A DNA stretch of 64,000 nt from Vagococcus humatus (GCF_003950325.1 NZ_PXZH01000001.1:1-64000); one strand, 5' to 3'; counted from the first letter of the stretch, positions 18,024-26,647 are shown. Numbers and translations are program-made. Notes: generated by a model not told the origin, from the sequence alone.

Positions 18024-18091
18024 ATTTTTAATAAAAATGAACAGGTTTGCTCATTCGTATTCAATTTGTCTTATTGTGGAATAATTGATGA

Positions 18092-18187
18092 AAGTGTTCT
18101 AAATATGCATAAGGATCTTTATATAAACAGGTGGAATAGGTTGCCGGTTATATGAACGTATTTGTAGCATAGATAATTAGAACGCTT
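18092..18187 (+). ncRNA. Structured RNA element in the grdX leader, class unknown
   Basis: AAGTGTTCTAA (18092-18102) pairs with TTAGAACGCTT (18177-18187), 11 bp with one G-U. Inside it TATGC near 18104 can pair with GCATA near 18167, and an ATATAA/TTATAT stem encloses a GG..CC-bearing loop. The distal P1 strand ends about 15 nt before the grdX ribosome binding site. It matches no riboswitch consensus I know. The function is not known. Confidence 0.35.
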
Positions 18188-18214
18188 ATTTCGTGTTGCC
18201 TAGGAGGAGAAAAG

Positions 18215-18604
18215 ATGCTTTTAGTGACAAACAATCCAATGGTTGAAGAAAAAATAAACTGTATTCCAAAAGAGTATGTAGAAGTGGAGTACGGAGAAGT
18301 TTTACAAATAGTAAAACAACACATTATTGAAAATAATTATGTCTTATTAACTCATCCTCTAAGTGGGAGCATTAAACCTAATGAGACTTATTATAAATCT
18401 ATTATTTTAGATGATAATCAACGACCATACACAGATTTAGCTAGTTTGGAGTTAATCGAAGATGCTGAAGCTGTTTATGATAAATTTATGAAGAACAAAA
18501 TGCGTCCTAATTGGACCGAAAAAGTGTTAAAAGATTTTGCCTATGTAGATTACTACATTATGAGAAGTACATTTGAGTGTATGCAAATGCAACTACCTTT
18601 ATAA
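18215..18604 (+). CDS. grdX: GrdX-family protein
   Basis: The 129 residues start MLLVTNNPMVEEKI and include VLLTHPLSGSIKPNETYYKSIIL, matching the GrdX family. GrdX is found at the head of glycine, sarcosine and betaine reductase operons in amino-acid-fermenting Clostridia; its biochemical role is not established. AGGAGG precedes the ATG. Here it heads grdX-grdE-grdB behind a long leader. In Clostridia trxB and trxA often follow, but here the next 108 nt hold only a very short ORF. Confidence 0.8.
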   Translation: MLLVTNNPMVEEKINCIPKEYVEVEYGEVLQIVKQHIIENNYVLLTHPLSGSIKPNETYYKSIILDDNQRPYTDLASLELIEDAEAVYDKFMKNKMRPNWTEKVLKDFAYVDYYIMRSTFECMQMQLPL

Positions 18605-18648
18605 AAGGATACTCTCAAATTTTATTTAATCAATTAATGGAGGTGGTT

Positions 18649-18675
18649 ATGCGTCACACGATTTTGTACTTTTAG
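18649..18675 (+). other. Eight-codon ORF with strong ribosome binding site between grdX and grdE
   Basis: GGAGGTGG precedes an ATG that encodes only MRHTILYF before TAG. A strong ribosome binding site with so short a frame suggests a leader peptide or the relic of a deleted gene, since clostridial loci carry trx genes here. No other evidence. Confidence 0.25.
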
Positions 18676-18712
18676 CTAGTAAGTTTTTGAAAATATGAAC
18701 TGAGGTGAAGAA

Positions 18713-19999
18713 ATGAAATTAGAATTAGGAAAGATTAATATCAATCAAGTTGTGATTGGTACTGAATCAAAAATTGTTGATGGAACGCTTCATATTTGCG
18801 ACCAAGACATCATCTCAATAGTATTAGAAGATGATCGTATTGCTTCATGTCATGTGGAAATCGCAAATCCAGGAGATAAAACACGGATTACTCCAGTAAA
18901 AGATGTGATCGAGCCTCGCTGTAAAGTGGACTCTAAAGGTGGTATATTCCCAGGTGTTATTAATAAAATGGATACGGTGGGTAGCGGTCGGACACATGCT
19001 CTAAAAGGCTGTGGCATTATGACTGTTGGAAAGATTGTTGGTTTCCAAGAAGGTATCGTGGACATGTCAGGTCCAGGAGCAGAAAAAACACCTTTCTCTA
19101 AAATTATTAATATCTGTTTAGTAGTAGAACCAAAAGAAGGACTTGAACCACATAGTTATGAACAAGCGGTTCGGTTTGCAGGATTAAGAGTAGCGGATTA
19201 TGTAGGAAAATTAGGTCATGATGTAGAACCAGATGAAGTGATGACTTATGAAACTAAACCACTTTTAGAACAAATTGCTGAGTATCCTGAGCTACCTAAA
19301 GTGGGATATGTGTACATGTTACAAACACAAGGACTTCTACATGATACCTATGTATACGGCGCAGATGCTAAACATATTATTCCAACTATTTTATATCCAA
19401 CTGAAATCATGGACGGTGCTATTTTAAGTGGTAACTGTGTGTCAGCTTGTGACAAAAACACAACTTATCATCACTTAAACAACCCAGTGATTGAAGAACT
19501 ATATGCTAAACATGGAAAAGAAATAAACTTCATGGGAGTTATTATCACGAATGAAACTGTTTATTTAGCAGATAAAGAACGTTCAAGTGATTGGACTTCT
19601 AAATTAGCTGAATACTTAGGATTAGATGGTGTCATTATTACCCAAGAAGGTTTTGGTAACCCAGATACTGACTTAATTATGAACTGTAAAAAAATTGAAC
19701 AAAAAGATATTAAAACAGTTATTGTAACAGATGAATATGCTGGACGAGATGGCGCTAGTCAGTCTTTAGCCGATGCAGATAAGTTAGCGGATGCTTGTGT
19801 TACAGGAGGAAATGCTAACGAAGTGATCGAATTACCAGCAATGGATAAATTGATTGGTCAATTAGATTATGTAGATGTTATTGCAGGTGGATTTGATGGA
19901 AGTTTACGTGAGGATGGCACTATTGAAGTTGAAATCCAAGCGATTACAGGAGCAACAAATGAACTAGGCTTCAACCATATGTCTGCAAAAGGAAACTAA
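18713..19999 (+). CDS. grdE: Glycine/sarcosine/betaine reductase component B, proprotein subunit (GrdE/GrdG/GrdI type)
   Basis: Component B binds the substrate amine through a pyruvoyl group made by self-cleavage of this proprotein. At 428 residues it has the family's length. The cleavage motif SGNCVSACDKNTTYHH puts the precursor cysteine at residue 242, the position reported for clostridial GrdE. Chains of about 26 and 20 kDa would result. AGGTGAAG precedes the ATG, and grdB starts 34 nt after the stop. Which substrate it serves cannot be told from sequence by eye, so grdE is used in the broad sense. Confidence 0.88.
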   Translation: MKLELGKININQVVIGTESKIVDGTLHICDQDIISIVLEDDRIASCHVEIANPGDKTRITPVKDVIEPRCKVDSKGGIFPGVINKMDTVGSGRTHALKGCGIMTVGKIVGFQEGIVDMSGPGAEKTPFSKIINICLVVEPKEGLEPHSYEQAVRFAGLRVADYVGKLGHDVEPDEVMTYETKPLLEQIAEYPELPKVGYVYMLQTQGLLHDTYVYGADAKHIIPTILYPTEIMDGAILSGNCVSACDKNTTYHHLNNPVIEELYAKHGKEINFMGVIITNETVYLADKERSSDWTSKLAEYLGLDGVIITQEGFGNPDTDLIMNCKKIEQKDIKTVIVTDEYAGRDGASQSLADADKLADACVTGGNANEVIELPAMDKLIGQLDYVDVIAGGFDGSLREDGTIEVEIQAITGATNELGFNHMSAKGN

Positions 20000-20033
20000 A
20001 TATAAGTAGAGACGACAGATAAGGAGGTCAATA

Positions 20034-21356
20034 ATGGCAACTTTTAAAGTAGTACATTATATTAACCAATTCTATGCTGGGATTGGTGGAGAAGAAAAAG
20101 CTGATACAAAACCATTCAAAGAAGCCAAAGTAATTGGACCAGGAATGGCTTTTAATAAAGCATTAGGAGAAGATGTTGAAATTGTTGGAACAGTAGTATG
20201 TGGTGATAGCTATTTCAACGAAAACATGGAAACTGTTCTTCCTGAAGTATTAGAGATGATCCGTTCATTTGAACCAGATTTAGTTATTGCAGGCCCAGCT
20301 TTTAACGCAGGTAGATATGGTATGGCTTGTGGAGCAGTGACTGCAGCGGTTATTAGAGAATTAGATATTCCAGCCGTAACAGGTATGTATGAAGAAAACC
20401 CTGGTTTAGATATTTATAAAAAAGATGCTTACATTGTACCAGTTGGTAACTCTGCAGCTACAATGCGTAAAGCAGTACCAGCGATGACTAAATTGATTAC
20501 TAAGTTATTACATAATGAACCAGTTGATCCAGTAGTGGATGGCTATGTAGTTCGTCATCGTAAAAACTTTGTAGCAGAATTTAGAGGAGCAAGACGTGCA
20601 GCGGATATGTTAGTTAAAAAACTAAACAACGAAGCATTCCAAACAGAATATCCAATGCCAGAATTTGATAATGTTGATCCAAGTCCAGCTATTAAAGACT
20701 TGAGTCAAACGAAGATTGCCCTAGTAACATCTGGCGGAATTGTGCCAAAAGGCAACCCAGATCATATTGAATCAAGTAGTGCTTCTAAATATGGTAAGTA
20801 CGACATTGATGGCATTGATACATTAGCTGGAACTAACTATCCTGATGCTAAAGCTTATTATGAAACTGCTCATGGTGGTTATGACCCAATGTATGCTAAT
20901 CAAGATTCTAACCGTGTTTTACCAGTTGATGTTTTAAGAGATATGGAAGCATCTGGTAAAATTGGTGAATTACATCGTTACTTCTACAGTACAGTTGGTA
21001 ACGGAACTTCTGTAGCTAATGCTAAAAAATATGCAGCAGCTATTGCTAAAGAGTTGATTGCAGACGGAGTACAAGCAGTTATTCTAACCTCCACCTGAGG
21101 AACCTGTACACGTTGCGGAGCAACAATGGTAAAAGAAATTGAAAAAACAGGTATTCCAGTAGTGCATATTTGTACAGTTGTACCAATTTCACTAACAGTA
21201 GGGGCAAACAGAATTGTACCGGCGGTAGCGATTCCTCACCCTCTTGGAAATCCTTCATTAAGTTTTGAAGATGAGAAAAAACTACGGGAACATATCGTTG
21301 AAAAAGCTTTAGAAGCTTTAACAACAGAAGTAGATTCTCAAACAGTATTTGAATAA
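20034..21356 (+). CDS. grdB: Glycine/sarcosine/betaine reductase component B, selenoprotein subunit; UGA at codon 355 read as selenocysteine
   Basis: Catalytic subunit of component B. It attacks the Schiff-base-bound substrate with a selenolate and passes the carboxymethyl group to selenoprotein A. The frame runs 440 residues if the TGA at 21096-21098 is selenocysteine: LTST-Sec-GTCTRCGATMVKEIEK, exactly the family's active-site context. After the TGA the same frame stays open for 85 more codons with conserved sequence (VPISLTVGANRIVPAVAIPH) and stops at TAA. AAGGAGG precedes the ATG. A gene caller without Sec support would split it into 20034-21098 and 21126-21356. It needs SelA, SelB, SelC and SelD, none of which is in the window. 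Confidence 0.9.
21099..21130 (+). promoter_or_regulatory. Candidate bacterial SECIS hairpin of grdB
   Basis: GTTGC (21112-21116) and GCAAC (21120-21124) close a GGA loop. ACC (21102-21104) and GGT (21128-21130) can extend it below an internal loop. The loop GG starts 18 nt after the UGA, close to the spacing in E. coli fdhF. Bacterial SECIS elements lie inside the coding sequence in this way and recruit SelB. Confidence 0.6.
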
Positions 21357-21361
21357 TTAAT

Positions 21362-21398
21362 AAAAAGTTCTCAATAAGTTTATTGAGAACTTTTTTTA
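21362..21398 (+). terminator. grd locus terminator
   Basis: Stem AAAGTTCTCAATAA / TTATTGAGAACTTT followed by T run directly after grdB. It closes the locus with no grdA, grdC or grdD. Confidence 0.9.
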
Positions 21399-21515
21399 TG
21401 TAGGAAACTTTATAAAATCATGACAAAACAAAAAATATAAGCTACAATTAATAAGTAGATAAAAATGAATAACATAACCAAAATTTGGTAAAAAATTAAA
21501 GGAGTGCTAATATTT

Positions 21516-21893
21516 ATGAATATTATGCGTCAACAAGAAGTAGTAGAAGCTTTCCATTATGATATCAACAATCAATCTGATACAGAAACAGATATTCAAG
21601 TTGAAATTAATCCGTTTGATATGTCTAAAGAAGAAGAGTTTCCAAAAGAAAATTCATTAGTTGGTTTACGAGTGATTTATCAAATAGTGTTTGAAGAGTT
21701 TGTTTTAACAGGAGCTATTAGACAGTTAGTAACTGTTGTGGATAAAAATATCCAAGCTGCAGAAGACTTAAATAAAGAAGAAATTGATGAGCTAGTTCGT
21801 CCGTTATTTGCGATGATTGAACGCTTAACTTATGAAGTAACAGAAATTGCTTTGGATCAACCTGGAGTACAATTAAATTTTAATCAAGAGTAA
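21516..21893 (+). CDS. DUF1149 family protein
   Basis: A 125-residue acidic protein of a family typical of Lactobacillales, with no known function. The N-terminus MNIMRQQEVVEAFHYD and the segment NSLVGLRVIYQIVFEEFVL are characteristic. The ATG at 21516 is preferred over an upstream in-frame GTG at 21504 that overlaps the GGAG ribosome binding site. No signal peptide or membrane segment. Its terminator lies just after the stop. Confidence 0.8.
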   Translation: MNIMRQQEVVEAFHYDINNQSDTETDIQVEINPFDMSKEEEFPKENSLVGLRVIYQIVFEEFVLTGAIRQLVTVVDKNIQAAEDLNKEEIDELVRPLFAMIERLTYEVTEIALDQPGVQLNFNQE

Positions 21894-21918
21894 AAAACAG
21901 CTTGTAGGCTGTTTTTTT
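21894..21918 (+). terminator. Terminator after the DUF1149 gene
   Basis: AAAACAGC/GCTGTTTT stem with T run, starting inside the stop codon region and ending just before the tex ribosome binding site. Confidence 0.8.
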
Positions 21919-21941
21919 CTTAGTTAAAGGAGTTTGTTTGC

Positions 21942-24113
21942 ATGATTCAAGAGATTGTGGAGTTATTAAGTCAAGAGCTTAAAACCTACCAAAAGAAGCA
22001 AATTGAAACAGTATTACAATTATTAGGGGAAGGAAATACAGTCCCATTTATTGCAAGGTACCGGAAAGAACGAACAGGTAGTTTAGATGAAGTTCAAATT
22101 CGGGAAATAGAAGAAAGATACCACTATTTAGAAAACCTAGAGAAACGAAAAGAAGAAGTTATTCGGCTAATAGATGAGCAAGGAAAGTTAACTCCCTCAC
22201 TCGCCTCTCAAATTAAAACAAGTACCCAACTACAACAAGTAGAAGATATTTATCGGCCTTATAAACAAAAACGTCGTACAAAAGCAACGATTGCCAAGGA
22301 AAAAGGGCTAGCTCCTCTAGTTGACTTACTTAAAACCTTTCCAGAAGAATCGCTATTTTATCAAGAAGCTAAGCAATACTTATCTAAAGAAAAAGAATTA
22401 TTTACCTTAGAGGAAGTATTAGCAGGTGTTCATGAAATAGTGGCAGAAGAAATAGGAGATCATGCTAGTTACCGGTCATGGATTAGAGATTATACATTTA
22501 AAACAGGTCAAATAATGAGTCAGAAAAAAGAAAAAGCAGAAGATCCTACGAAAGTGTATGAAATGTATTATGACTATACAGAAGCTGTGAAAAAAATTGT
22601 AGCTCACCGAATCTTAGCAATGAACCGAGGAGAAAAAGAGAAGGTATTAAAAGTCACTTTAGAGGTTTCTCAGGTAGAGATTTTTAACTATTTAGCAGGC
22701 CAATTAATCCCTAAAGCTAACACCAATCACCCTTTAGCATCCTTAATCAGAACAGGGTATGAAGATAGCTATAAGCGATTTATTGCCCCAGCCATTGAGC
22801 GGGAAATTCGAAATAAACTAACAGAACAAGCTGAACAGCAAGCCATTCGTATTTTTGGAGAAAATTTAAGACACTTACTTCTTCAACCACCGTTAAAAGG
22901 AAAAGTTGTGTTAGGCTTTGATCCAGCTTACCGAACTGGTTGTAAATTAGCAGTCGTAGATGAAACTGGAAAATTAGAAGCTATTCAAGTTATTTATCCT
23001 CATCCACCGGCTAGTCAAGCAAAACAACAAGAAGCTAAGCAAGAATTTATTGATCTACTAGATAAGTATCAAGTGGAAATGATTGCGATTGGAAATGGAA
23101 CAGCAAGCCGAGAATCTGAAACTTTTGTAGCTGAGCAACTTAAACAAATGGATCGACATATTTATTATGTGATTGTTAGTGAAGCAGGTGCCTCAGTTTA
23201 TTCTGCTAGTGAGTTGGCCCGTAAAGAGTTTCCTAACTTACAAGTTGAAGAAAGAAGTGCTATCAGTATTGCTAGACGGTTACAAGATCCTTTAGCAGAA
23301 TTGGTTAAAATTGATCCTAAATCAGTAGGAGTAGGTCAGTATCAGCATGACGTTTCTCAAAAGAAATTAACAGAAGAGCTAGATTTTGTGGTGGAAACAG
23401 CGGTTAACCAAGTGGGTGTAAATGTAAATACCGCTAGTCCGCAACTTCTTCAACATGTGTCTGGTTTAACTAAAACAACGGCTGAAAATATTGTGACTTA
23501 CCGAGAAGAATGGGGATCCTTTACCAGTCGGACTCAATTGAAAAAAGTTCCTCGATTAGGTCCGAAGGCTTATGAACAGGCAGTTGGTTTTTTACGTATT
23601 TTTTCAGGAAAAGATTTATTTGATCAAACAGGGATTCACCCTGAAAGCTATCCCTATGCTCATCAGTTGCTTAAAGCGTTAAATTTAGATAAGCAACAAT
23701 TAGGCACAGAAGAAGCCAAAATTAAGCTAGAAAACACTTCTTTAAAAGAGATGAGTCAAACATTAGAGATCGGCATGGAAACATTACAAGATATTGTGAC
23801 TGGTTTGGTGAAGCCTGGCCGAGATTTACGTGATGAAATGCCTGCTCCGTTACTTAGAACAGATGTGCTTAAAATGAGCGATTTAAAGGTTGGTATGAAA
23901 CTAGAAGGAACAGTTCGAAATGTAGTGGACTTTGGAGCCTTTGTAGATATTGGTGTGAAACAAGATGGCTTAGTTCATATTTCCAAATTAAAAGCAGGCT
24001 TTGTGAAGCATCCGACTGATGTAGTATCAGTCGGAGACATTGTGACTGTTTGGATTGAAGCAGTAGATGAAATTAAAAACCGGATTAGTTTAACGATGCT
24101 TTCTAAAGATTAG
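21942..24113 (+). CDS. tex: Tex-family transcription accessory RNA-binding protein
   Basis: The 723 residues match Tex along the whole length: N-terminal helical domain with IARYRKERTGSLDE, a YqgF/RNase H-like domain (VVLGFDPAYRTGCKLAVVD), helix-hairpin-helix repeats (NVNTASPQLLQHVSGL), and a C-terminal S1 domain (GMKLEGTVRNVVDFGAFVDIGVKQDGLVHIS). Tex binds nucleic acid and influences transcription; its precise job in Lactobacillales is not settled. AAAGGAG precedes the ATG. Confidence 0.93.
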   Translation: MIQEIVELLSQELKTYQKKQIETVLQLLGEGNTVPFIARYRKERTGSLDEVQIREIEERYHYLENLEKRKEEVIRLIDEQGKLTPSLASQIKTSTQLQQVEDIYRPYKQKRRTKATIAKEKGLAPLVDLLKTFPEESLFYQEAKQYLSKEKELFTLEEVLAGVHEIVAEEIGDHASYRSWIRDYTFKTGQIMSQKKEKAEDPTKVYEMYYDYTEAVKKIVAHRILAMNRGEKEKVLKVTLEVSQVEIFNYLAGQLIPKANTNHPLASLIRTGYEDSYKRFIAPAIEREIRNKLTEQAEQQAIRIFGENLRHLLLQPPLKGKVVLGFDPAYRTGCKLAVVDETGKLEAIQVIYPHPPASQAKQQEAKQEFIDLLDKYQVEMIAIGNGTASRESETFVAEQLKQMDRHIYYVIVSEAGASVYSASELARKEFPNLQVEERSAISIARRLQDPLAELVKIDPKSVGVGQYQHDVSQKKLTEELDFVVETAVNQVGVNVNTASPQLLQHVSGLTKTTAENIVTYREEWGSFTSRTQLKKVPRLGPKAYEQAVGFLRIFSGKDLFDQTGIHPESYPYAHQLLKALNLDKQQLGTEEAKIKLENTSLKEMSQTLEIGMETLQDIVTGLVKPGRDLRDEMPAPLLRTDVLKMSDLKVGMKLEGTVRNVVDFGAFVDIGVKQDGLVHISKLKAGFVKHPTDVVSVGDIVTVWIEAVDEIKNRISLTMLSKD

Positions 24114-24121
24114 CTGTCCGT

Positions 24122-24167
24122 AAAAAGAGAGTAAATAAAGTTAGCTGACTTATTTACTCTCTTTTTT
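24122..24167 (+). terminator. tex terminator
   Basis: Long stem AAAAGAGAGTAAATAA / TTATTTACTCTCTTTT. Confidence 0.9.
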
Positions 24168-24259
24168 AGCTAACCTATTACTTTTCTGAAGAATTCTTTA
24201 AATAATGACAAGAGTTTTCTAAAAAGTTCATTAAATGAAATGAAAAAACTCCCATATTT

Positions 24260-24288
24260 ATGATAGCGCTTTATTTATTGGTTATACT
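24260..24288 (+). promoter_or_regulatory. aspA promoter region with cre-like site
   Basis: TATACT (24283-24288) is a probable -10. TGATAGCGCTTTAT (24261-24274) resembles the catabolite-response element TGWAANCGNTNWCA with three mismatches and covers the -35 area. Carbon catabolite repression of aspartase would make sense. Confidence 0.35.
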
Positions 24289-24352
24289 GAGTGTGTTCAT
24301 TAGTTTTACTGATTATAAATAGAGATAACACTCAATTAGGAGGCCCAATAAA

Positions 24353-25729
24353 ATGGTAGATTGCGAATATAGACAGGAAGCAGATAGTGTTGGAAGTTTA
24401 AGAGTACCAAAAGAAGCGTATTATGGTGTTAATGCAAAGCGTGCTTATCAAAATTTTCAGATTACAGGAACACGTTTAGATCCGTTATTTATTGATAGTT
24501 TAGTGGAAGTGAAAAAAGCAACTGCTTTAGCTAATATGCAATTAGGAGAGCTAGAACAAAAAGTTGGGGAAGCGATTGTCACTGCCTGTGATGAAATGCT
24601 AGACGGCCAACATCTAGATGCGGTCATTGTTGATCCAATCCAAGGCGGAGCTGGAACAAGTAGTAACATGAATATTAATGAAATATTAGCTAACCGAGCA
24701 ATTGAATTATTAGGCGGGGAAAAAGGACAATATGAATTAGTAAGTCCAACGGATCATGTTAACCGGGGTCAGTCTACAAATGATGTATTCCCAACTGCTG
24801 GAAAAATTACTTTCTTGAAAAAAGCTACATCTTTATTGGAAGTATTAGAACGATTAGAAAAAGTTTTCCAAGAGAAAGCAGAAAAATTTGCTACGATTAA
24901 AAAAATGGGCCGTACTCAATTAAGTGATGCAGTGCCAATTACAGTAGGTCGTGAGTTTGGCGCTTATGCTTCTGTTACTCGTCGTAACATTGACCGATTA
25001 ACTCATGTAATGAAAGAAATCGAAGTGATCAACTTAGGTGGTACAGCGATTGGGACAGGAATTTCTGCTCATCCTGATTTATCTAAGACGGTTGAAAAAT
25101 ATTTGAATTTAGAAACAGAGTTGGATTTACGAATTGCTGATGATTTAGTAGATGGGACACAAAATATTGATTCCTTTGCAATGTTAGCAGATTGTCTTAA
25201 AACAATTGGCATTAGCACATCAAAAATTGCCAATGACATTCGTTTACTATCATCTGGTCCAAGAACAGGTTTTGGAGAATTAATCATTCCAGCTAAACAA
25301 AATGGTTCTTCTATTATGCCTGGTAAAATCAACCCAGTTATTCCAGAAGTGGTGAATCAAAGTGCCTTTTTAGTTGCAGGCAATAGTGTAACAGTTTCTA
25401 TGGCTGTAGAATCTGGCCAGTTAGAATTAAACGCATTTGAACCCGTGATATTCTACTGCATGATTCAATCCTTTAATGCACTAGAAAAAGCTTTTAGCAC
25501 ATTCATTGATAACTGCTTAATTGACATTCAAGTGAATGAAAAACGTTGTGAAGAATTATTAGAAAGTAGTACTTATTTAACAACTGGTTTGGCTAAAACA
25601 ATTGGTTATGAAAAAGCAGCAAAAATTGCTAAACAAAGTCTAGCTGATGGCCGTAGTGTAAGAGAAATTGCGATTGAACAAGGAATTTCTGAAGATTTAA
25701 TTAACGAGTTAGCAGGCAGTATTATTTAA
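24353..25729 (+). CDS. aspA: Aspartate ammonia-lyase (aspartase)
   Basis: Cytoplasmic lyase converting L-aspartate to fumarate and ammonia. The 458 residues show the fumarase/aspartase signature GSSIMPGKINPVIPEVVNQ; the PVIPEVVNQ continuation is the aspartase form, where fumarases have PTQCEA-like residues. GGAGTSSNMNINEILANRA and STNDVFPTA are also present. AGGAGG precedes the ATG. Asparaginase at 27380-28357 could feed it. Monocistronic. Confidence 0.92.
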   Translation: MVDCEYRQEADSVGSLRVPKEAYYGVNAKRAYQNFQITGTRLDPLFIDSLVEVKKATALANMQLGELEQKVGEAIVTACDEMLDGQHLDAVIVDPIQGGAGTSSNMNINEILANRAIELLGGEKGQYELVSPTDHVNRGQSTNDVFPTAGKITFLKKATSLLEVLERLEKVFQEKAEKFATIKKMGRTQLSDAVPITVGREFGAYASVTRRNIDRLTHVMKEIEVINLGGTAIGTGISAHPDLSKTVEKYLNLETELDLRIADDLVDGTQNIDSFAMLADCLKTIGISTSKIANDIRLLSSGPRTGFGELIIPAKQNGSSIMPGKINPVIPEVVNQSAFLVAGNSVTVSMAVESGQLELNAFEPVIFYCMIQSFNALEKAFSTFIDNCLIDIQVNEKRCEELLESSTYLTTGLAKTIGYEKAAKIAKQSLADGRSVREIAIEQGISEDLINELAGSII

Positions 25730-25749
25730 TAGCGATTTAACCTATCAGA

Positions 25750-25788
25750 AAAGAGACTAAGAGTTGTGGCTTGGTCTCTTTTTTTCTT
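25750..25788 (+). terminator. aspA terminator
   Basis: AAGAGAC/GGTCTCTT stem with a 15-nt loop and a T run. Confidence 0.75.
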
Positions 25789-25831
25789 GCTATTTTAGTT
25801 AAGATTCGTTATTCTTATTGCAGTATCCTTA

Positions 25832-25915
25832 GCGGTTGTGGCGGAACGGCAGACGCACTACCTTGAGGGGGTAGCGAAGAAATTCTTCGTGTGAGTTCAA
25901 ATCTCATCAACCGCA
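25832..25915 (+). tRNA. tRNA-Leu (GAG)
   Basis: Acceptor GCGGTTG/CAACCGC, long variable arm (GAAGAAATTCTTC) and anticodon GAG within CTACC/GGTAG. It stands alone, away from the rRNA-linked cluster. No encoded CCA. Confidence 0.93.
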
Positions 25916-26053
25916 TTAGTTATTTTTATTCAGTCAAACCGGTCTAAATTATCGATTATTTGAAAAAATTTGAATGCTGTATAAAAATCCGTTATAATAA
26001 ATAGGCTAAGTTCGTAGAGATTTAGAGATCGTTAGATATATGGAGGGTGTTTT

Positions 26054-26647
26054 ATGACTCAGAAAGAAGTTTCTGTAAAAAAATTAGACAATATACAAGA
26101 ACAAACAACAGAGTGGTTAGAAGGTTTTATGGAAAGTGTTCATTATAAAGCTTTACCTACAACTGTTGAAAGTCAAGTTTCAACTATTGTGATGAACTAT
26201 GCAACATGGATGTACAAAGAAGAAGAACGAGGAGCACGTAAATGGACTGCTACCGCAACTGAAAACATTTTAACTAAAGTGTTTCCACGGGAATTGTCTA
26301 ATTTTAAAGAACTAGAAGGGGCTATTGTGCCAGTTTTAACTGCTTTTTTCAACTTTTTAGAAGAAAATAGCAAAATTAGTAATAGCCAAACTTTAATTCG
26401 CAAATTAGAAAAATTACCATTAGAATCAAAAGAAATCGTGGTTCAAACTAGTCCTAAAAAAGCTACTGAAACATCAAAAGCAGATTATTCTCAAGAAGAA
26501 ATTCGTCAGTTTAATCGGTTTAGTATGGGACAAGTTGCTACATCAAATGTAACATCAGATCCAGTTATGCCTAACCGTAAAATTGGTCGAAATGAACCAT
26601 GTCCATGTGGCAGTGGTAAAAAATATAAAAAATGTCACGGAAGATAG
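26054..26647 (+). CDS. SEC-C motif-containing protein
   Basis: The 197-residue protein ends in a SEC-C zinc-binding motif, [21 protein letters not shown] (CxC...CH), like the C-terminus of SecA. The remaining 150 residues form a helical domain I do not recognise, with a Lys/Gln/Ser-rich linker before the motif. No membrane segment. GGAGGGTG precedes the ATG. It is not SecA: the helicase domains are absent. Function unknown. Confidence 0.75.
   Translation: MTQKEVSVKKLDNIQEQTTEWLEGFMESVHYKALPTTVESQVSTIVMNYATWMYKEEERGARKWTATATENILTKVFPRELSNFKELEGAIVPVLTAFFNFLEENSKISNSQTLIRKLEKLPLESKEIVVQTSPKKATETSKADYSQEEIRQFNRFSMGQVATSNVTSDPVMPNRKIGRNEPCPCGSGKKYKKCHGR

Noticed and set aside
17962-18214. A glycine riboswitch before the grd genes
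   Set aside because: None of the conserved glycine aptamer core is seen; the structure is of another kind.
21079-21324. Minus-strand frame over the 3' part of grdB
   Set aside because: It is the shadow of the grdB C-terminal coding sequence; conserved GrdB residues are on the + strand.
21126-21356. A separate 76-residue protein starting at ATG 21126
   Set aside because: It has no ribosome binding site, and its sequence is the direct continuation of GrdB after the UGA.
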